Source: Myxococcales bacterium | Lineage (GTDB): Bacteria; Myxococcota; Polyangia; HGW-17; SLPX01 | Reading direction: 5' to 3' | Length of the DNA: 23,072 nucleotides | Assembly (NCBI GenBank): GCA_007131745.1 | Contig: SLPX01000030.1 | Span: 1-23,072 of the forward strand | Shown here: positions 1 through 7,796 of the stretch, piece by piece | Numbering within the stretch: the first letter of the stretch is position 1 | Layout of the letters: every line of letters begins with the position of its first letter | Program-made: the position numbers and the translations under genes | The notes under the pieces: generated by a model | Database searches by the model: none | What the model was told of the DNA's origin: nothing | Seen by the model: only the letters and a program-made list of their open reading frames with translations

Positions 1-135
1 CAAAGCGCTGCTTCGGTGGACGAAAAAGCTATTTGTGTCCTTGGCGGCCATTCTTCACTTTTGCGGTTTTACAACCATCCGGTTTTATTCGCTTCTGCTT
101 CGGGCTAAAAGATCCGCACTCGCGATAAGGGCTGA
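1..135. other. Noncoding flank downstream of the EGF lipoprotein gene
   Basis: No gene is supported here. The stretch follows the stop codon of the minus-strand lipoprotein gene. It contains an 8-bp direct repeat CGGTTTTA, two copies about 18 bp apart near 64-88, but no convincing hairpin plus T-run terminator in either direction. Confidence 0.4.
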
Positions 136-1905
136 TCAGGGAAGGGGTTGGTCACAGGTGAGCTGTGTTACGACTCCGCATTCCATGAAAATCGGCTCAG
201 CCAGATCAATGGTGACCCATGTACGGGTGTTGTTCGCGCTCGTGGATTCAGGCACCTGGACCTCTGCCATGGAAAACGTAGCGTCTGCATAATCAGTTGA
301 GCTGAAGGTGAAGTTGTTCAAAAACTGGTCCCATGTTTCGAGCTGGTTTCCCCGGTTTGGGACGAATCCGCATGCCCATCCGTCGCAGTTCACATGCCCC
401 CAGACCGACATTCTCATGGCGCAAGCCGTGGTGGTGTCTCCTGGTTGAGCTTGAGCGTCTTCATGCGACCAATCGGTGCCTGTTTCGGGAGGTACAACAT
501 CACACTCGCTCCAATCCAGGGTAGTGCCTGAAAGTTGGCCGAGTGCCCAAGATTGGCAGGGGCGGTAGAGATTCGGAGAAGGCTGCACATCGGGGGGAGA
601 CCCGCTCATCTCCAAAAGGCCCACTGAATGATCCACATCCGTAGTCACTGTTGCGCCCGTGCAATTCACCGTAAACTCTATGGGAAGGTAGTATTCCACC
701 AAGCCAACCGGACCTTGCCCGGGATTTCCTCCATCGTTCGGAAACCGAAGCCGCATAAAAGCCTTTGGGAAATCAGCAGGGGTGAATGGGGTGGTTTGAT
801 CGTCGTCAAAATCGGGAACAGTGGAGTTTTCGGTCATGGTGTTGGATACATCACCGCAACTCATGGGAGCGTCGCTCACCCTGAAAGTTCCCGTGACTTC
901 GTAAACAATGTCGCAATACTCCACCATGTCAGGATCTTCCTCATCACAGAGGTCGCCGATCCAGCCTTCGTTGCAATCACATGTGAAAGTTCCGTCGTCG
1001 TTGTCGACGCACGTTCCGTTTGCACAGGGATTCGGTTCACAAGGATTTTCCACGTCGCAGAATTCACCGGTCCAGCCGAATTCGCAGTTGCAGTCAAATG
1101 TTCCGTCCCCGTTGTCGATACAAACGCCGTTTGCGCAAGGATCGTCTTGACAGGGATCTTCGATATCACAAAGTTCACCGGTCCAGCCTTCATCGCAATC
1201 ACAAGAAAAAGTTCCGTCTTCGTTGTCGATGCATGTTCCGTTTGCGCAGGGGTCGGGATCGCACGGGTCGACAGGTTCTCCGATGCAATAGGTCTCCATG
1301 CGGGCGCCGATGCTTTCCACGAGAACCAGAAAGTCTTCCAGTGGAACAGCGCAATGGTATCCCGGCCGGACACAATCCTCGTCGCTTTCACAAGGCTTGA
1401 GACACTGTCCGTATGAATGAAAACCCACAAGGATTTCTTCTTCTTCTTCCGACAAGGGAAGAGCGGAAACCAGGGATGCGTATTCTTCTTCGTCGACGTC
1501 TACAAGGGGAAGAAAACAGCGCCCGCCGATGCCGCAATCCGCGTCGGTCGCACAAGGAGAAGTGTTTGAACAGTATGAATCCGGCATGGGAATAACCACC
1601 GACCGGGCAAGGTCCCGGGCGATGTCATTGTCGGAATCGGAAAAAGCCGCCAGCGGCGCTATGTCTTCCTGTAAGCACACCGGATCCGGCCCGGAACATT
1701 CACCGTTTTCCGCGCACTCCGAACCTACCGGAAAACCATCTTCCACGTCGGCGTCGATATCTTGCTCGCCTCCATCGATCTCGGCTCCGTCAGGCAGGGC
1801 TCCGTCCGGATCGTCGGTCGTTTTTTCCTTGCCCCCACACGCGGCAAAGTTCAAAACAAAGGGTAAAAGCCAACAAAACAACTTCAATTTTCCAATTCTT
1901 TGCAT
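136..1905 (-). CDS. EGF-repeat surface lipoprotein
   Basis: The 589-aa product starts with a lipoprotein signal peptide whose lipobox ends FAAC, with Cys23 as the predicted lipidated residue. An Asp/Glu/Gly-rich linker follows (about 30-57), then a Cys-containing region (64-207) and three near-identical 37-residue EGF-like modules at about 213-323. Each module has six Cys in the order C..PCANGTC...C.C..GW.G..C. The C-terminal part (330-589) is rich in Thr/Asp/Gly with scattered Cys, is probably beta-structured, and is not recognised. EGF modules normally mediate extracellular protein contacts, so a role on the outer surface is inferred. The start has a GAGGG SD about 8 nt upstream and a sigma70-like promoter about 100 bp upstream. 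The gene stands alone. Its architecture (lipobox, acidic linker, Cys modules) matches two other lipoproteins in this window. Confidence 0.9.
   Translation of the reverse strand: MQRIGKLKLFCWLLPFVLNFAACGGKEKTTDDPDGALPDGAEIDGGEQDIDADVEDGFPVGSECAENGECSGPDPVCLQEDIAPLAAFSDSDNDIARDLARSVVIPMPDSYCSNTSPCATDADCGIGGRCFLPLVDVDEEEYASLVSALPLSEEEEEILVGFHSYGQCLKPCESDEDCVRPGYHCAVPLEDFLVLVESIGARMETYCIGEPVDPCDPDPCANGTCIDNEDGTFSCDCDEGWTGELCDIEDPCQDDPCANGVCIDNGDGTFDCNCEFGWTGEFCDVENPCEPNPCANGTCVDNDDGTFTCDCNEGWIGDLCDEEDPDMVEYCDIVYEVTGTFRVSDAPMSCGDVSNTMTENSTVPDFDDDQTTPFTPADFPKAFMRLRFPNDGGNPGQGPVGLVEYYLPIEFTVNCTGATVTTDVDHSVGLLEMSGSPPDVQPSPNLYRPCQSWALGQLSGTTLDWSECDVVPPETGTDWSHEDAQAQPGDTTTACAMRMSVWGHVNCDGWACGFVPNRGNQLETWDQFLNNFTFSSTDYADATFSMAEVQVPESTSANNTRTWVTIDLAEPIFMECGVVTQLTCDQPLP
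937..1269 (-). repeat. Three tandem 111-bp EGF-module repeats
   Basis: Three consecutive 111-bp units encode the 37-residue EGF-like modules of the lipoprotein. They are very similar at protein level (PCANGTC, DNxDGTF and GWxGxxCD recur) but have diverged at third positions. This points to old duplication under protein-level selection rather than recent slippage. Confidence 0.85.
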
Positions 1906-1966
1906 GATCTGACCCTCTCAATCTTAACGTTTAACCAGCCATTACGAACAGGTCTCTCCGACAGCG

Positions 1967-2007
1967 CATTGTGCAAAAAAAAACCACAACCACTGAAATG
2001 CACAATG
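1967..2007. promoter_or_regulatory. Inverted repeat in the initial transcribed region of the EGF lipoprotein gene
   Basis: CATTGTGCA (1967-1975) and TGCACAATG (1999-2007) form a perfect 9-bp inverted repeat with a 23-nt spacer and half-site centres 32 bp apart. One half overlaps the predicted transcription start (about 2005, minus strand). It could be a two-site operator or a 5' mRNA hairpin. No regulator family is recognised. Confidence 0.45.
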
Positions 2008-2011
2008 GCAT

Positions 2012-2040
2012 TTTATAGTACATAATGAAATGCTTGTCCA
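2012..2040 (-). promoter_or_regulatory. sigma70-type promoter for the EGF lipoprotein gene
   Basis: Read on the minus strand, TGGACA (2040-2035), a 17-nt spacer and TATAAA (2017-2012) match five of six consensus positions in each box. The predicted transcript starts near 2005, about 100 nt before the lipoprotein ATG. Confidence 0.6.
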
Positions 2041-2135
2041 TAGAACTTCCTTATACTTATCGCCAGTTAAAACCTGGGATTGGATGTATGCTCACTGAAA
2101 AGATGAAGAGCATAAAAAAGCATTGAATTTTCTGA

Positions 2136-2164
2136 TTGACACCTTTCCCACCGAAGTTTACCAT
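2136..2164 (+). promoter_or_regulatory. sigma70-type promoter for the small RHH-like gene
   Basis: A perfect TTGACA (2136-2141) is followed after 17 nt by TACCAT (2159-2164), a weak -10 box. It lies about 70 bp before the ATG of the 64-aa gene and is the best candidate in the gap between the two divergent genes. Confidence 0.45.
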
Positions 2165-2232
2165 TCCACACAAGTGCGTTTTGTACACACAGACAAAGAA
2201 GCACCTGAACAAAACCAACGGAAGGGAAAGAC

Positions 2233-2427
2233 ATGACGAGCAACGGCAAAAAATCCACTGACAAGAGAAAACAGAGCCTTTATTTCCCGGAATCCATGCT
2301 CCTGGAAATCCAGGAAGAAGCTGCACGGCAAGACCGATCTCTCTCCTGGATCGTTCAAAAAGCTTGGAAAATCGCGCGCCAAGAAATAAAGAAATACCCC
2401 TCGGTAAATGATCTTCCGGGGCAATAA
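2233..2427 (+). CDS. Small ribbon-helix-helix-like protein (TIGR04563-like)
   Basis: The 64-aa basic protein has a short charged N-terminus (1-13), a beta-strand-like segment KQSLYFPE (about 14-21) and two predicted helices, MLLEIQEEAARQDRS and SWIVQKAWKIARQEI. This is the layout of ribbon-helix-helix DNA-binding proteins of the MetJ/Arc type. From memory it resembles the small myxobacterial family TIGR04563 (KQSLYFPEEML...SLSW..QRAWKIA); the family match is recalled and was not run. A GGAAGGG SD ends 6 nt before the ATG. No toxin partner is adjacent, so an antitoxin role is not supported. A role as a small transcription regulator is inferred only from the fold. Confidence 0.75.
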   Translation: MTSNGKKSTDKRKQSLYFPESMLLEIQEEAARQDRSLSWIVQKAWKIARQEIKKYPSVNDLPGQ

Positions 2428-2509
2428 GACCGAAAACCAGTCGCCGGATCCCTGTATGCAAAATAGTATTTCTTTCCCGAACCCAACCGCATTCGTTTCA
2501 GATCACTCC

Positions 2510-2539
2510 TTGACGCAAGGAAAACCATGAAAGTATAGT
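2510..2539 (+). promoter_or_regulatory. sigma70-type promoter upstream of the outer-membrane barrel gene
   Basis: TTGACG (2510-2515) and TATAGT (2534-2539) each match five of six consensus positions, with an 18-nt spacer. Transcription from about 2546 would give a leader of roughly 150 nt before the ATG at 2695. Confidence 0.5.
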
Positions 2540-2545
2540 GCCGTT

Positions 2546-2662
2546 ACTTTTTGCTCTTGGGCTGTCGCTTAGCTCATGCATCAGTTAGAAGCGGTTTTAC
2601 CGTTGCAGGTTTCATCAACCTTTGATTTATAGGGCTGAAGCCGACATTCGAAACTTTTTTTT
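2546..2662 (+). ncRNA. Possible structured leader or small RNA ending in a T8 run
   Basis: Between the promoter and the barrel gene lie three short hairpins: CGGT/ACCG (about 2591-2602), AGGTT/AACCT (2607-2621) and GGCT/AGCC (2633-2642). An alternative 7-bp pairing, AGGTTTC (2607-2613) with GAAACTT (2650-2656), runs straight into eight T residues (2655-2662). The two pairings that share 2607-2613 exclude each other, as in an attenuator. It matches no riboswitch class I know. It may instead be an sRNA of about 115 nt. Confidence 0.25.
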
Positions 2663-2694
2663 AGAACACGAAAACAAGGATTTGTTTAACTACC

Positions 2695-4542
2695 ATGATC
2701 AATAAAACCAACGCTACATCCCCTCCCAAAATATCAGTTCTTAAAAAAACGCCGTGGGTTTTCTTCTCATGGATTGCAGCGTTTTTGCTGGGGACAGCAT
2801 CTGCGTGGGCTCAATTCGGAGCCGGATCGGGTCCAATGAGACCCGGCGAAGAAAGAGAAGAGAAAAAAGATAGACCCAAGGTAGTGGAAGCAGCGGAAGA
2901 AGTGGAAGATAAGGGTCCGAAACCCATCCCTCCCAAGGAATGGGGTAAAAGACGTCCCATGCAGTTCCTTGAAATGGACGGCTACTTCAGGTTCCGGACC
3001 ACCATGTTTTACAAGCCGCATCTCGATTTGAGGCAGACCGGTTCCAGCCCGCACCCCCCGTATCTTAACAACCCGGCTTATGAAGGCACGCGTCATCTGA
3101 AAAACCAGAAGATGTTCTGGTCTTCGAACATGCGTCTTCGCCTGGAGCCGATTTTGAACGTTCACAACACAGTTCGCGTCCACATGACAATGGACGTGTT
3201 CGACAACATGGTGATGGGAACCACGCCAAGCGGTTTCGCGTTCGGCCCCCAAGACCATCGCCTTCCGTTCTTTTCGTACACGCAGACGATCCCAGAGCGT
3301 GGAACAAACACCGTCAGGGACACACTTCGTATAAAACACGCATGGGCAGAGGTCATGACGCCGCTAGGACAGATAAAAGCGGGACGCATGCCGAGCCATT
3401 GGGGTCTGGGCATGTTTCACAACTCCGGCAGGTGCCGCGAGGCATCCATGTGGTCGGTGGATCCTGATCACAACGCAAGCTACTGCCTTGACTCGGATTA
3501 TGGAAATATCGTCGACCGGGTCATGTTTTCTTCCCGCATTCCCGGCATAGATCTTACTGTAGCCATTGGTTATGATTTCGCGGCCCGGGGTCCGGACACA
3601 TCGATAACGGATGAGTTTTCAAAGACCTCCTCCGGCCAACCCGTGGATCTTTTCGGGAGCGACGATGTGCATCAGGCCGTACTCGCAATCGGGAGAATAG
3701 ACGAACCCTCAGTTGTACGCGAACGTCTCGCCCAGGGTAAAATCGTTTTTAACTACGGGTTTTACGGCATGTTCCGCCGACAAAAATCAGATTTATCGCT
3801 CAACACCGACTTCGATCCGAATGCAAGCGCTGGTTACTACGCTTCGAACCTTGTGAGAAGAGACGCATGGGCATTGATCCCGGATCTCTGGTTCCGGCTC
3901 AATTGGAAGAGCTTGTCGGTTGAATTCGAAGGCGCCCTGGTCGGAGGAAAAATCAACAACCTTGCAGATGCCGGCCGACAGGAATCTCTTAGCTTGATCC
4001 AGTGGGGTTTTGTTCTACGCTCACAATACAAATTCCTAAATGACGATCTCGTGCTTCGCGTCGAAGTGGGCTCCGCGTCGGGAGATGAAAACGTGGCCGC
4101 CGCGGATGGAACCGCAGGTTACGGAAGGATATCGCCTCTTCCCCTGAACAGGCATGATAAATACAACACATTGTTCGCGTTTGATCCCAGCTACTATGTA
4201 GACTTGATCTTTTTCAGGGAACTCATGGGAACCGTCCACAACGCGACGTATTACAAGCCCACTTTAATGTACAATATTTCGCCCCATCTCGGGGTTCGGG
4301 CCGATGCGATTTTCAGCATGGCGAACGAACCCTTGGCCACCCCCGGCCAAAAACGCTGGTACGGTATAGAACTGGATGCAGACGTGGAGTACCGCAACCT
4401 CCCTCACGGCTTTATCGTGGGCCTGAGCTACGGCGTCTTTTTCCCTCTCGGCGCAATGAACTTCCCCCGCTCGCTGTACGGTACATATCAAAATGCAAAA
4501 ACAGCGCAGGCGCTTCGTTTCAGGTTAAGCGTGAAATTCTAA
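2695..4542 (+). CDS. Outer-membrane beta-barrel protein (TIGR04551-like)
   Basis: The 615-aa protein has an N-terminal signal peptide with a hydrophobic core (about 21-38) and a likely AWA/Q cleavage. A charged Lys/Glu/Pro linker follows (50-92), then a long region of alternating polar and hydrophobic segments rich in Tyr, Phe and Trp. It ends LRFRLSVKF. The terminal Phe and the amphipathic last strand are the usual signal of Gram-negative outer-membrane barrels recognised by BamA. Segments such as GYFRFRTTMFY and GQIKAGRMPSHWGLGM resemble porin strands. I recall a myxobacterial family of this size and layout, TIGR04551; this was not tested. Transport substrate is unknown. The nearest SD-like AAGGA is 14 nt before the ATG, which is long. 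Expression may depend on the structured leader. The gene converges on rsmI with a 9-bp gap. Confidence 0.85.
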   Translation: MINKTNATSPPKISVLKKTPWVFFSWIAAFLLGTASAWAQFGAGSGPMRPGEEREEKKDRPKVVEAAEEVEDKGPKPIPPKEWGKRRPMQFLEMDGYFRFRTTMFYKPHLDLRQTGSSPHPPYLNNPAYEGTRHLKNQKMFWSSNMRLRLEPILNVHNTVRVHMTMDVFDNMVMGTTPSGFAFGPQDHRLPFFSYTQTIPERGTNTVRDTLRIKHAWAEVMTPLGQIKAGRMPSHWGLGMFHNSGRCREASMWSVDPDHNASYCLDSDYGNIVDRVMFSSRIPGIDLTVAIGYDFAARGPDTSITDEFSKTSSGQPVDLFGSDDVHQAVLAIGRIDEPSVVRERLAQGKIVFNYGFYGMFRRQKSDLSLNTDFDPNASAGYYASNLVRRDAWALIPDLWFRLNWKSLSVEFEGALVGGKINNLADAGRQESLSLIQWGFVLRSQYKFLNDDLVLRVEVGSASGDENVAAADGTAGYGRISPLPLNRHDKYNTLFAFDPSYYVDLIFFRELMGTVHNATYYKPTLMYNISPHLGVRADAIFSMANEPLATPGQKRWYGIELDADVEYRNLPHGFIVGLSYGVFFPLGAMNFPRSLYGTYQNAKTAQALRFRLSVKF

Positions 4543-4551
4543 CGACCTCCC

Positions 4552-5481
4552 CTAATCACAATCACGCAACTCGAGCACTCTTTCATAAACTTTTCGCCTG
4601 GGCCAACCGCTTTCACCGGCCAGCCTGGCAGCAAGTCGGCTGGAGCTTTCTCCGCCTTCTTTCAGCCCATCAAGTATGAGAGCGTCGAGTTCTTCAGAAG
4701 ATATTCGTTCGTCAGCAATGAAACCCTCTACCAGCAAGGTCACCTCGCCCCGGGGCGGATTGTTTGCATATTGCTTTGAGAGGTTTTCCAACGTATCCCT
4801 GGAAAACTCTTCGTATAACTTAGTAAGTTCCCTGGCAACTACAGCACGACGTTCAGGCCCGAAAAGTTCGGTCATTTCAGCAAGTGTTCTACCCAGCCTT
4901 CCAGGCGCTTCGTAAAAGACAAGAGTTGCATCTATCCGGGACAGTTTTTCCAACCTGTTTCTTCTCCGGGAACGGATCTTCGGAAGAAAACCTTCGAAAA
5001 AAAATTTTTGATTCAAAAACCCCGAGGCGCTGAGTGCTGTAACAGCTGCGCAGGGTCCCGGCACCGGAGTCACGGAAAAACCGGCATTCCAGACAGCCGC
5101 GGCAAGATATGATCCGGGATCTGAAATCCCGGGAGTGCCGGCTTCGCAAACAAGAGCCACTGAATCGCCCTCTTCGAGCATCCGGATGATTTCCTCGCTT
5201 TTCCTTATTTCGTTTCCCTCAAAAAGAGAGGTCTGCCTTGCCTTGATTCCCAACCGGGAAAGAAAAACTCCCACGGACCTGGTGTCTTCCGAAGCAACCA
5301 GGTCAACGGCGCCCAAAACACGCTTTGCCCTGTTTGAAAGGTCTTCCATGTTTCCTATCGGAGTCGCCACGACGTATAGTATTCCACCTGGGAGTACCTG
5401 GTGTTTCAACGAAGAATCGGCCTTTTTCGACTTTCCCCTTTTTTCCGCGGATCGCTCAGGTTGTTTCCGGGCGGGTGTCAT
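4552..5481 (-). CDS. rsmI: 16S rRNA (cytidine-1402-2'-O)-methyltransferase RsmI
   Basis: RsmI uses S-adenosylmethionine to 2'-O-methylate C1402 in the ribosomal decoding centre. The 309-aa protein shows the tetrapyrrole-methylase-fold signatures in order: GILYVVATPIGN (33-44), SEDTR (64-68), CEAGTPGISDPG (112-123), PVPGPCAAVTALSASG (139-154) and FFFEGFLP (160-167), then the C-terminal helical part. A basic N-terminal extension of about 30 residues precedes the fold and is longer than in Escherichia coli. The open frame begins at a TTG (5490), but AAGG lies only 2 nt before it. The same AAGG is about 10 nt before the ATG at 5481, so that start is preferred. It is the second gene of an operon, 12 nt after the sigma factor stop. 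Confidence 0.95.
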   Translation of the reverse strand: MTPARKQPERSAEKRGKSKKADSSLKHQVLPGGILYVVATPIGNMEDLSNRAKRVLGAVDLVASEDTRSVGVFLSRLGIKARQTSLFEGNEIRKSEEIIRMLEEGDSVALVCEAGTPGISDPGSYLAAAVWNAGFSVTPVPGPCAAVTALSASGFLNQKFFFEGFLPKIRSRRRNRLEKLSRIDATLVFYEAPGRLGRTLAEMTELFGPERRAVVARELTKLYEEFSRDTLENLSKQYANNPPRGEVTLLVEGFIADERISSEELDALILDGLKEGGESSSRLAARLAGESGWPRRKVYERVLELRDCD

Positions 5482-5493
5482 AAAAAACAAACC

Positions 5494-6714
5494 TTAATTT
5501 CCAATGCCCAAAGCCACTTCCACAGCTTCCCCCATCTCTTGTTTCAGATAGTCGCGAAGCTTTTCAAGGAGGCGCTTTTCGAGTTGCCGCGCCCTCTCTT
5601 TAGTCACACCGTAACGATCTCCTATTTGTTTCAAGGTCAAAGGCTTGTCGGACATTAGGCGTTCGCGATAAATGATGGCATCGCGACCCTTGAGAGTTCG
5701 TGCAAAAACATCCAACTTTGATCTGAGCAACTCCCGGAATTCGCTTCCTTCCACCTCTTCATCCGGTTGGAGGTCTTCATCTGAAAGCAGATCCAGGTAG
5801 GTACGGGGCACAGAAGAATCCTGGGCGCCCACCGGAGCGGCAAGAGAAACATCCGGTGCGGCCATGCGTTTCTCCATTTCTACAACTTCTTTTTCAGAAA
5901 CATCAAGCGCCTCTGCCACTACCTTGGGAACAGGCTTTATACCCATCCGCTCGAACTGTCGCTTCTGCTTCTTCAAGTTGAAGAAAAGCTTCCGCTGCGC
6001 CTGGGTTGTGCCTATCTTGACGAGCCGCCAGTTATTGAGAACGAACTTGAGGATATATGCTCGAATCCACCAAGCGGAATATGTGCTTAGCTTGATTCCG
6101 CGGTAGGGGTCGAATTTCTTGACCGCCTGCATTAGGCCTACGTTGCCCTCCTGGACAAGATCCAGGAGATTCTGGTGCGCCCTGCGATATTCATGTGCGA
6201 TTTTTACAACAAGACGTAGATTCGCGGTTACCAGACGGCGCGCTGCTTCCAGGTCACCCTCCTCGCGATATTTTACTGCGTATTCATGCTCCTCCTCCCT
6301 GGACAGGAGCGGATACCTTCGGATCTCTTGTATATACGCGGTAAGCGGATCGAACCTGACAAGACTTCGGCCGGTTGCTGAAACCTGAGATCCCGACGGA
6401 ATCAAGGATCCTGAATCATCCTCCAAATCTCCATAATCCGAAGCAATCGCGCTGACATTATCCCCTGAATCATCGGGGTAATCTCCGTCCGAGGTATCGT
6501 CATCCGCTATTTCCACATCCACGTCATCCAATTCAAGATCTTGTTCGTCGAGTTCATCATCGGAATCATCTTCACCCGGAAAAAGTTCATCTTCTTCCGT
6601 TTTTGAGTCTCCACCGCTGTCCATTCGCTTGGAACCTTTTTCGGGCATAGTGGTTTTTTGCCGAATGGATTTTTCGCGGGATTGTCTTTTATTTCCTCTT
6701 TTTGAAGGCGTCAA
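5494..6714 (-). CDS. rpoH: RpoH-like (sigma32-type) RNA polymerase sigma factor
   Basis: This is a sigma70-family factor with regions 2, 3 and 4. With 406 residues, the conserved part starts near 122 ([21 protein letters not shown]). Region 2 spans about 156-224 ([45 protein letters not shown]). The [12 protein letters not shown] segment at 240-251 is the RpoH box, which marks heat-shock sigma factors. Region 4 (about 345-391) carries the helix-turn-helix [20 protein letters not shown]. Unusually, about 115 residues precede the conserved part, including a highly acidic stretch (about 42-105). The longest frame starts at ATG 6735 without an SD; AAGGAG (6726-6721) sits 6 nt before a TTG at 6714, so that start is chosen. 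The rpoH symbol rests on the box; the regulon is not known. Confidence 0.9.
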   Translation of the reverse strand: MTPSKRGNKRQSREKSIRQKTTMPEKGSKRMDSGGDSKTEEDELFPGEDDSDDELDEQDLELDDVDVEIADDDTSDGDYPDDSGDNVSAIASDYGDLEDDSGSLIPSGSQVSATGRSLVRFDPLTAYIQEIRRYPLLSREEEHEYAVKYREEGDLEAARRLVTANLRLVVKIAHEYRRAHQNLLDLVQEGNVGLMQAVKKFDPYRGIKLSTYSAWWIRAYILKFVLNNWRLVKIGTTQAQRKLFFNLKKQKRQFERMGIKPVPKVVAEALDVSEKEVVEMEKRMAAPDVSLAAPVGAQDSSVPRTYLDLLSDEDLQPDEEVEGSEFRELLRSKLDVFARTLKGRDAIIYRERLMSDKPLTLKQIGDRYGVTKERARQLEKRLLEKLRDYLKQEMGEAVEVALGIGN

Positions 6715-6735
6715 AAACCGCTCCTTGATCAACAT

Positions 6736-6959
6736 TGTTCAGACGTACAAATATAACAGACTCCATCCATGATCAACTTCCATGGAAAACCTGAACGATT
6801 TCGATTTCAAAGAGTGTTTTTTTCCCACTTATCCCGGTTCAATCGGGGGAAACCGGTTTAAAAAAAATTTTTCACTTGAAGGCTTGCTCAAAAAGAGTAA
6901 ATCCTGATTGACAAAAATATTGAAGCAGATCATCCGTTTCACTATCTTAGTGGACCCAA
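6736..6959. other. AT-rich gap between the divergent sigma factor and DUF2062 genes
   Basis: The gap holds a 10-bp palindrome AAACCGGTTT (6850-6859) directly followed by A8T5 (6860-6872), probably intrinsically bent DNA. A TTGACA at 6908-6913 has no good -10 box at normal spacing. No gene is seen. Confidence 0.4.
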
Positions 6960-7796
6960 ATGCGTTCCATGGCCAAAGAAAAGAGCAAAAAGGCGAACAA
7001 CCCACTCGGCAATGCCCAGGAAGAGTCCATCCACCGGAGCTTTTCCGATCCGCATCACAAGGAGATTAAAAATCCGAATTTCGACGATGAAGATCTTGAC
7101 GATGAAGACCTCCACGACGAAGACGCAGAAGAAGATCTGAACACAGATGAAACCAGTGGTACCTACAAAAGAACCGATAGAACCGACAACTATAGAAAAG
7201 ACAGAAAAAACGGGTCCAAGGGGAAAAAAAAGCTGTACAGAAGATTTGTGGCCTGGTTGATAGCGCACACCGGCACTCCTCACACGATCGCTCTGGGTTT
7301 TGCAGTAGGACTCTTCGTGGCATTGACTCCTACCGTGGGTTTTCAGATGGCACTGGGCGCACTTTTCGCTCACATCGTAGGTGGAAACAGGCTTATTGCA
7401 GCCGCTCTCGCATGGATTACCAACCCGCTGACCTTGGTGCCCATCTACTATTTCAACTACCAGGTAGGTCTGCTTTTTATTGATGCCGATGTTGAACGTG
7501 GAAAAGCCTTCATCCACGCATTATCTGAAATCTCACTTTTTCGACCGGGAACGCTGATTGAAACCATCCGCCTTACAGCAGTCGAATTCGCCGGTATAGC
7601 TTGGGTATTGTGGGCCGGGAGCTTGGTCGTCGCCACAATAGTTGCTCTTGTTTCTTACCCAATTATCAAACGTTTGGTGGGGGTCGAGCGAAAACTTGCC
7701 GAAAAACACAGACAGAGAAGAATGAGAAGAAAGAAAATGCGAGAAGCCAAGAAAAGACAAAAGAAAGAACGAAAACTTCGACAAGCAGGATCATGA
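6960..7796 (+). CDS. DUF2062 membrane protein with acidic N-terminus
   Basis: The 278-aa protein begins with a charged, probably disordered region (1-92) that includes a near-repetitive Asp/Glu run at about 42-62. The DUF2062 domain follows at about 95-240: TPHTIALGFAVGLFVALTPTVGFQ (106-129) and WITNPLTLVPIYYFNYQVG (152-170) are the family hallmarks. There are about three membrane segments (108-140, 145-165, 207-236). The C-terminal tail (240-278) is strongly basic. The DUF2062 function is unknown; members often sit beside cell-envelope or glycosyltransferase genes. Its stop codon overlaps the start of the PBP4-type carboxypeptidase gene (ATGA), so the two are probably translated together. 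The SD is weak (TGGA), and a second ATG at 6969 is possible. Confidence 0.85.
   Translation: MRSMAKEKSKKANNPLGNAQEESIHRSFSDPHHKEIKNPNFDDEDLDDEDLHDEDAEEDLNTDETSGTYKRTDRTDNYRKDRKNGSKGKKKLYRRFVAWLIAHTGTPHTIALGFAVGLFVALTPTVGFQMALGALFAHIVGGNRLIAAALAWITNPLTLVPIYYFNYQVGLLFIDADVERGKAFIHALSEISLFRPGTLIETIRLTAVEFAGIAWVLWAGSLVVATIVALVSYPIIKRLVGVERKLAEKHRQRRMRRKKMREAKKRQKKERKLRQAGS

Noticed and set aside
628..1416. A 262-aa plus-strand frame
   Set aside because: It is antisense to the EGF lipoprotein and its apparent repeats are just the EGF repeats read backwards.
2233..2427. Antitoxin of a toxin-antitoxin pair
   Set aside because: The RHH-like fold would fit, but no small toxin-like gene is next to it on either side.
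6908..6948. TTGACA at 6908 as promoter for the DUF2062 gene
   Set aside because: The nearest -10-like box (TATCTT at 6943) is 29 nt away, too far for a normal sigma70 promoter.
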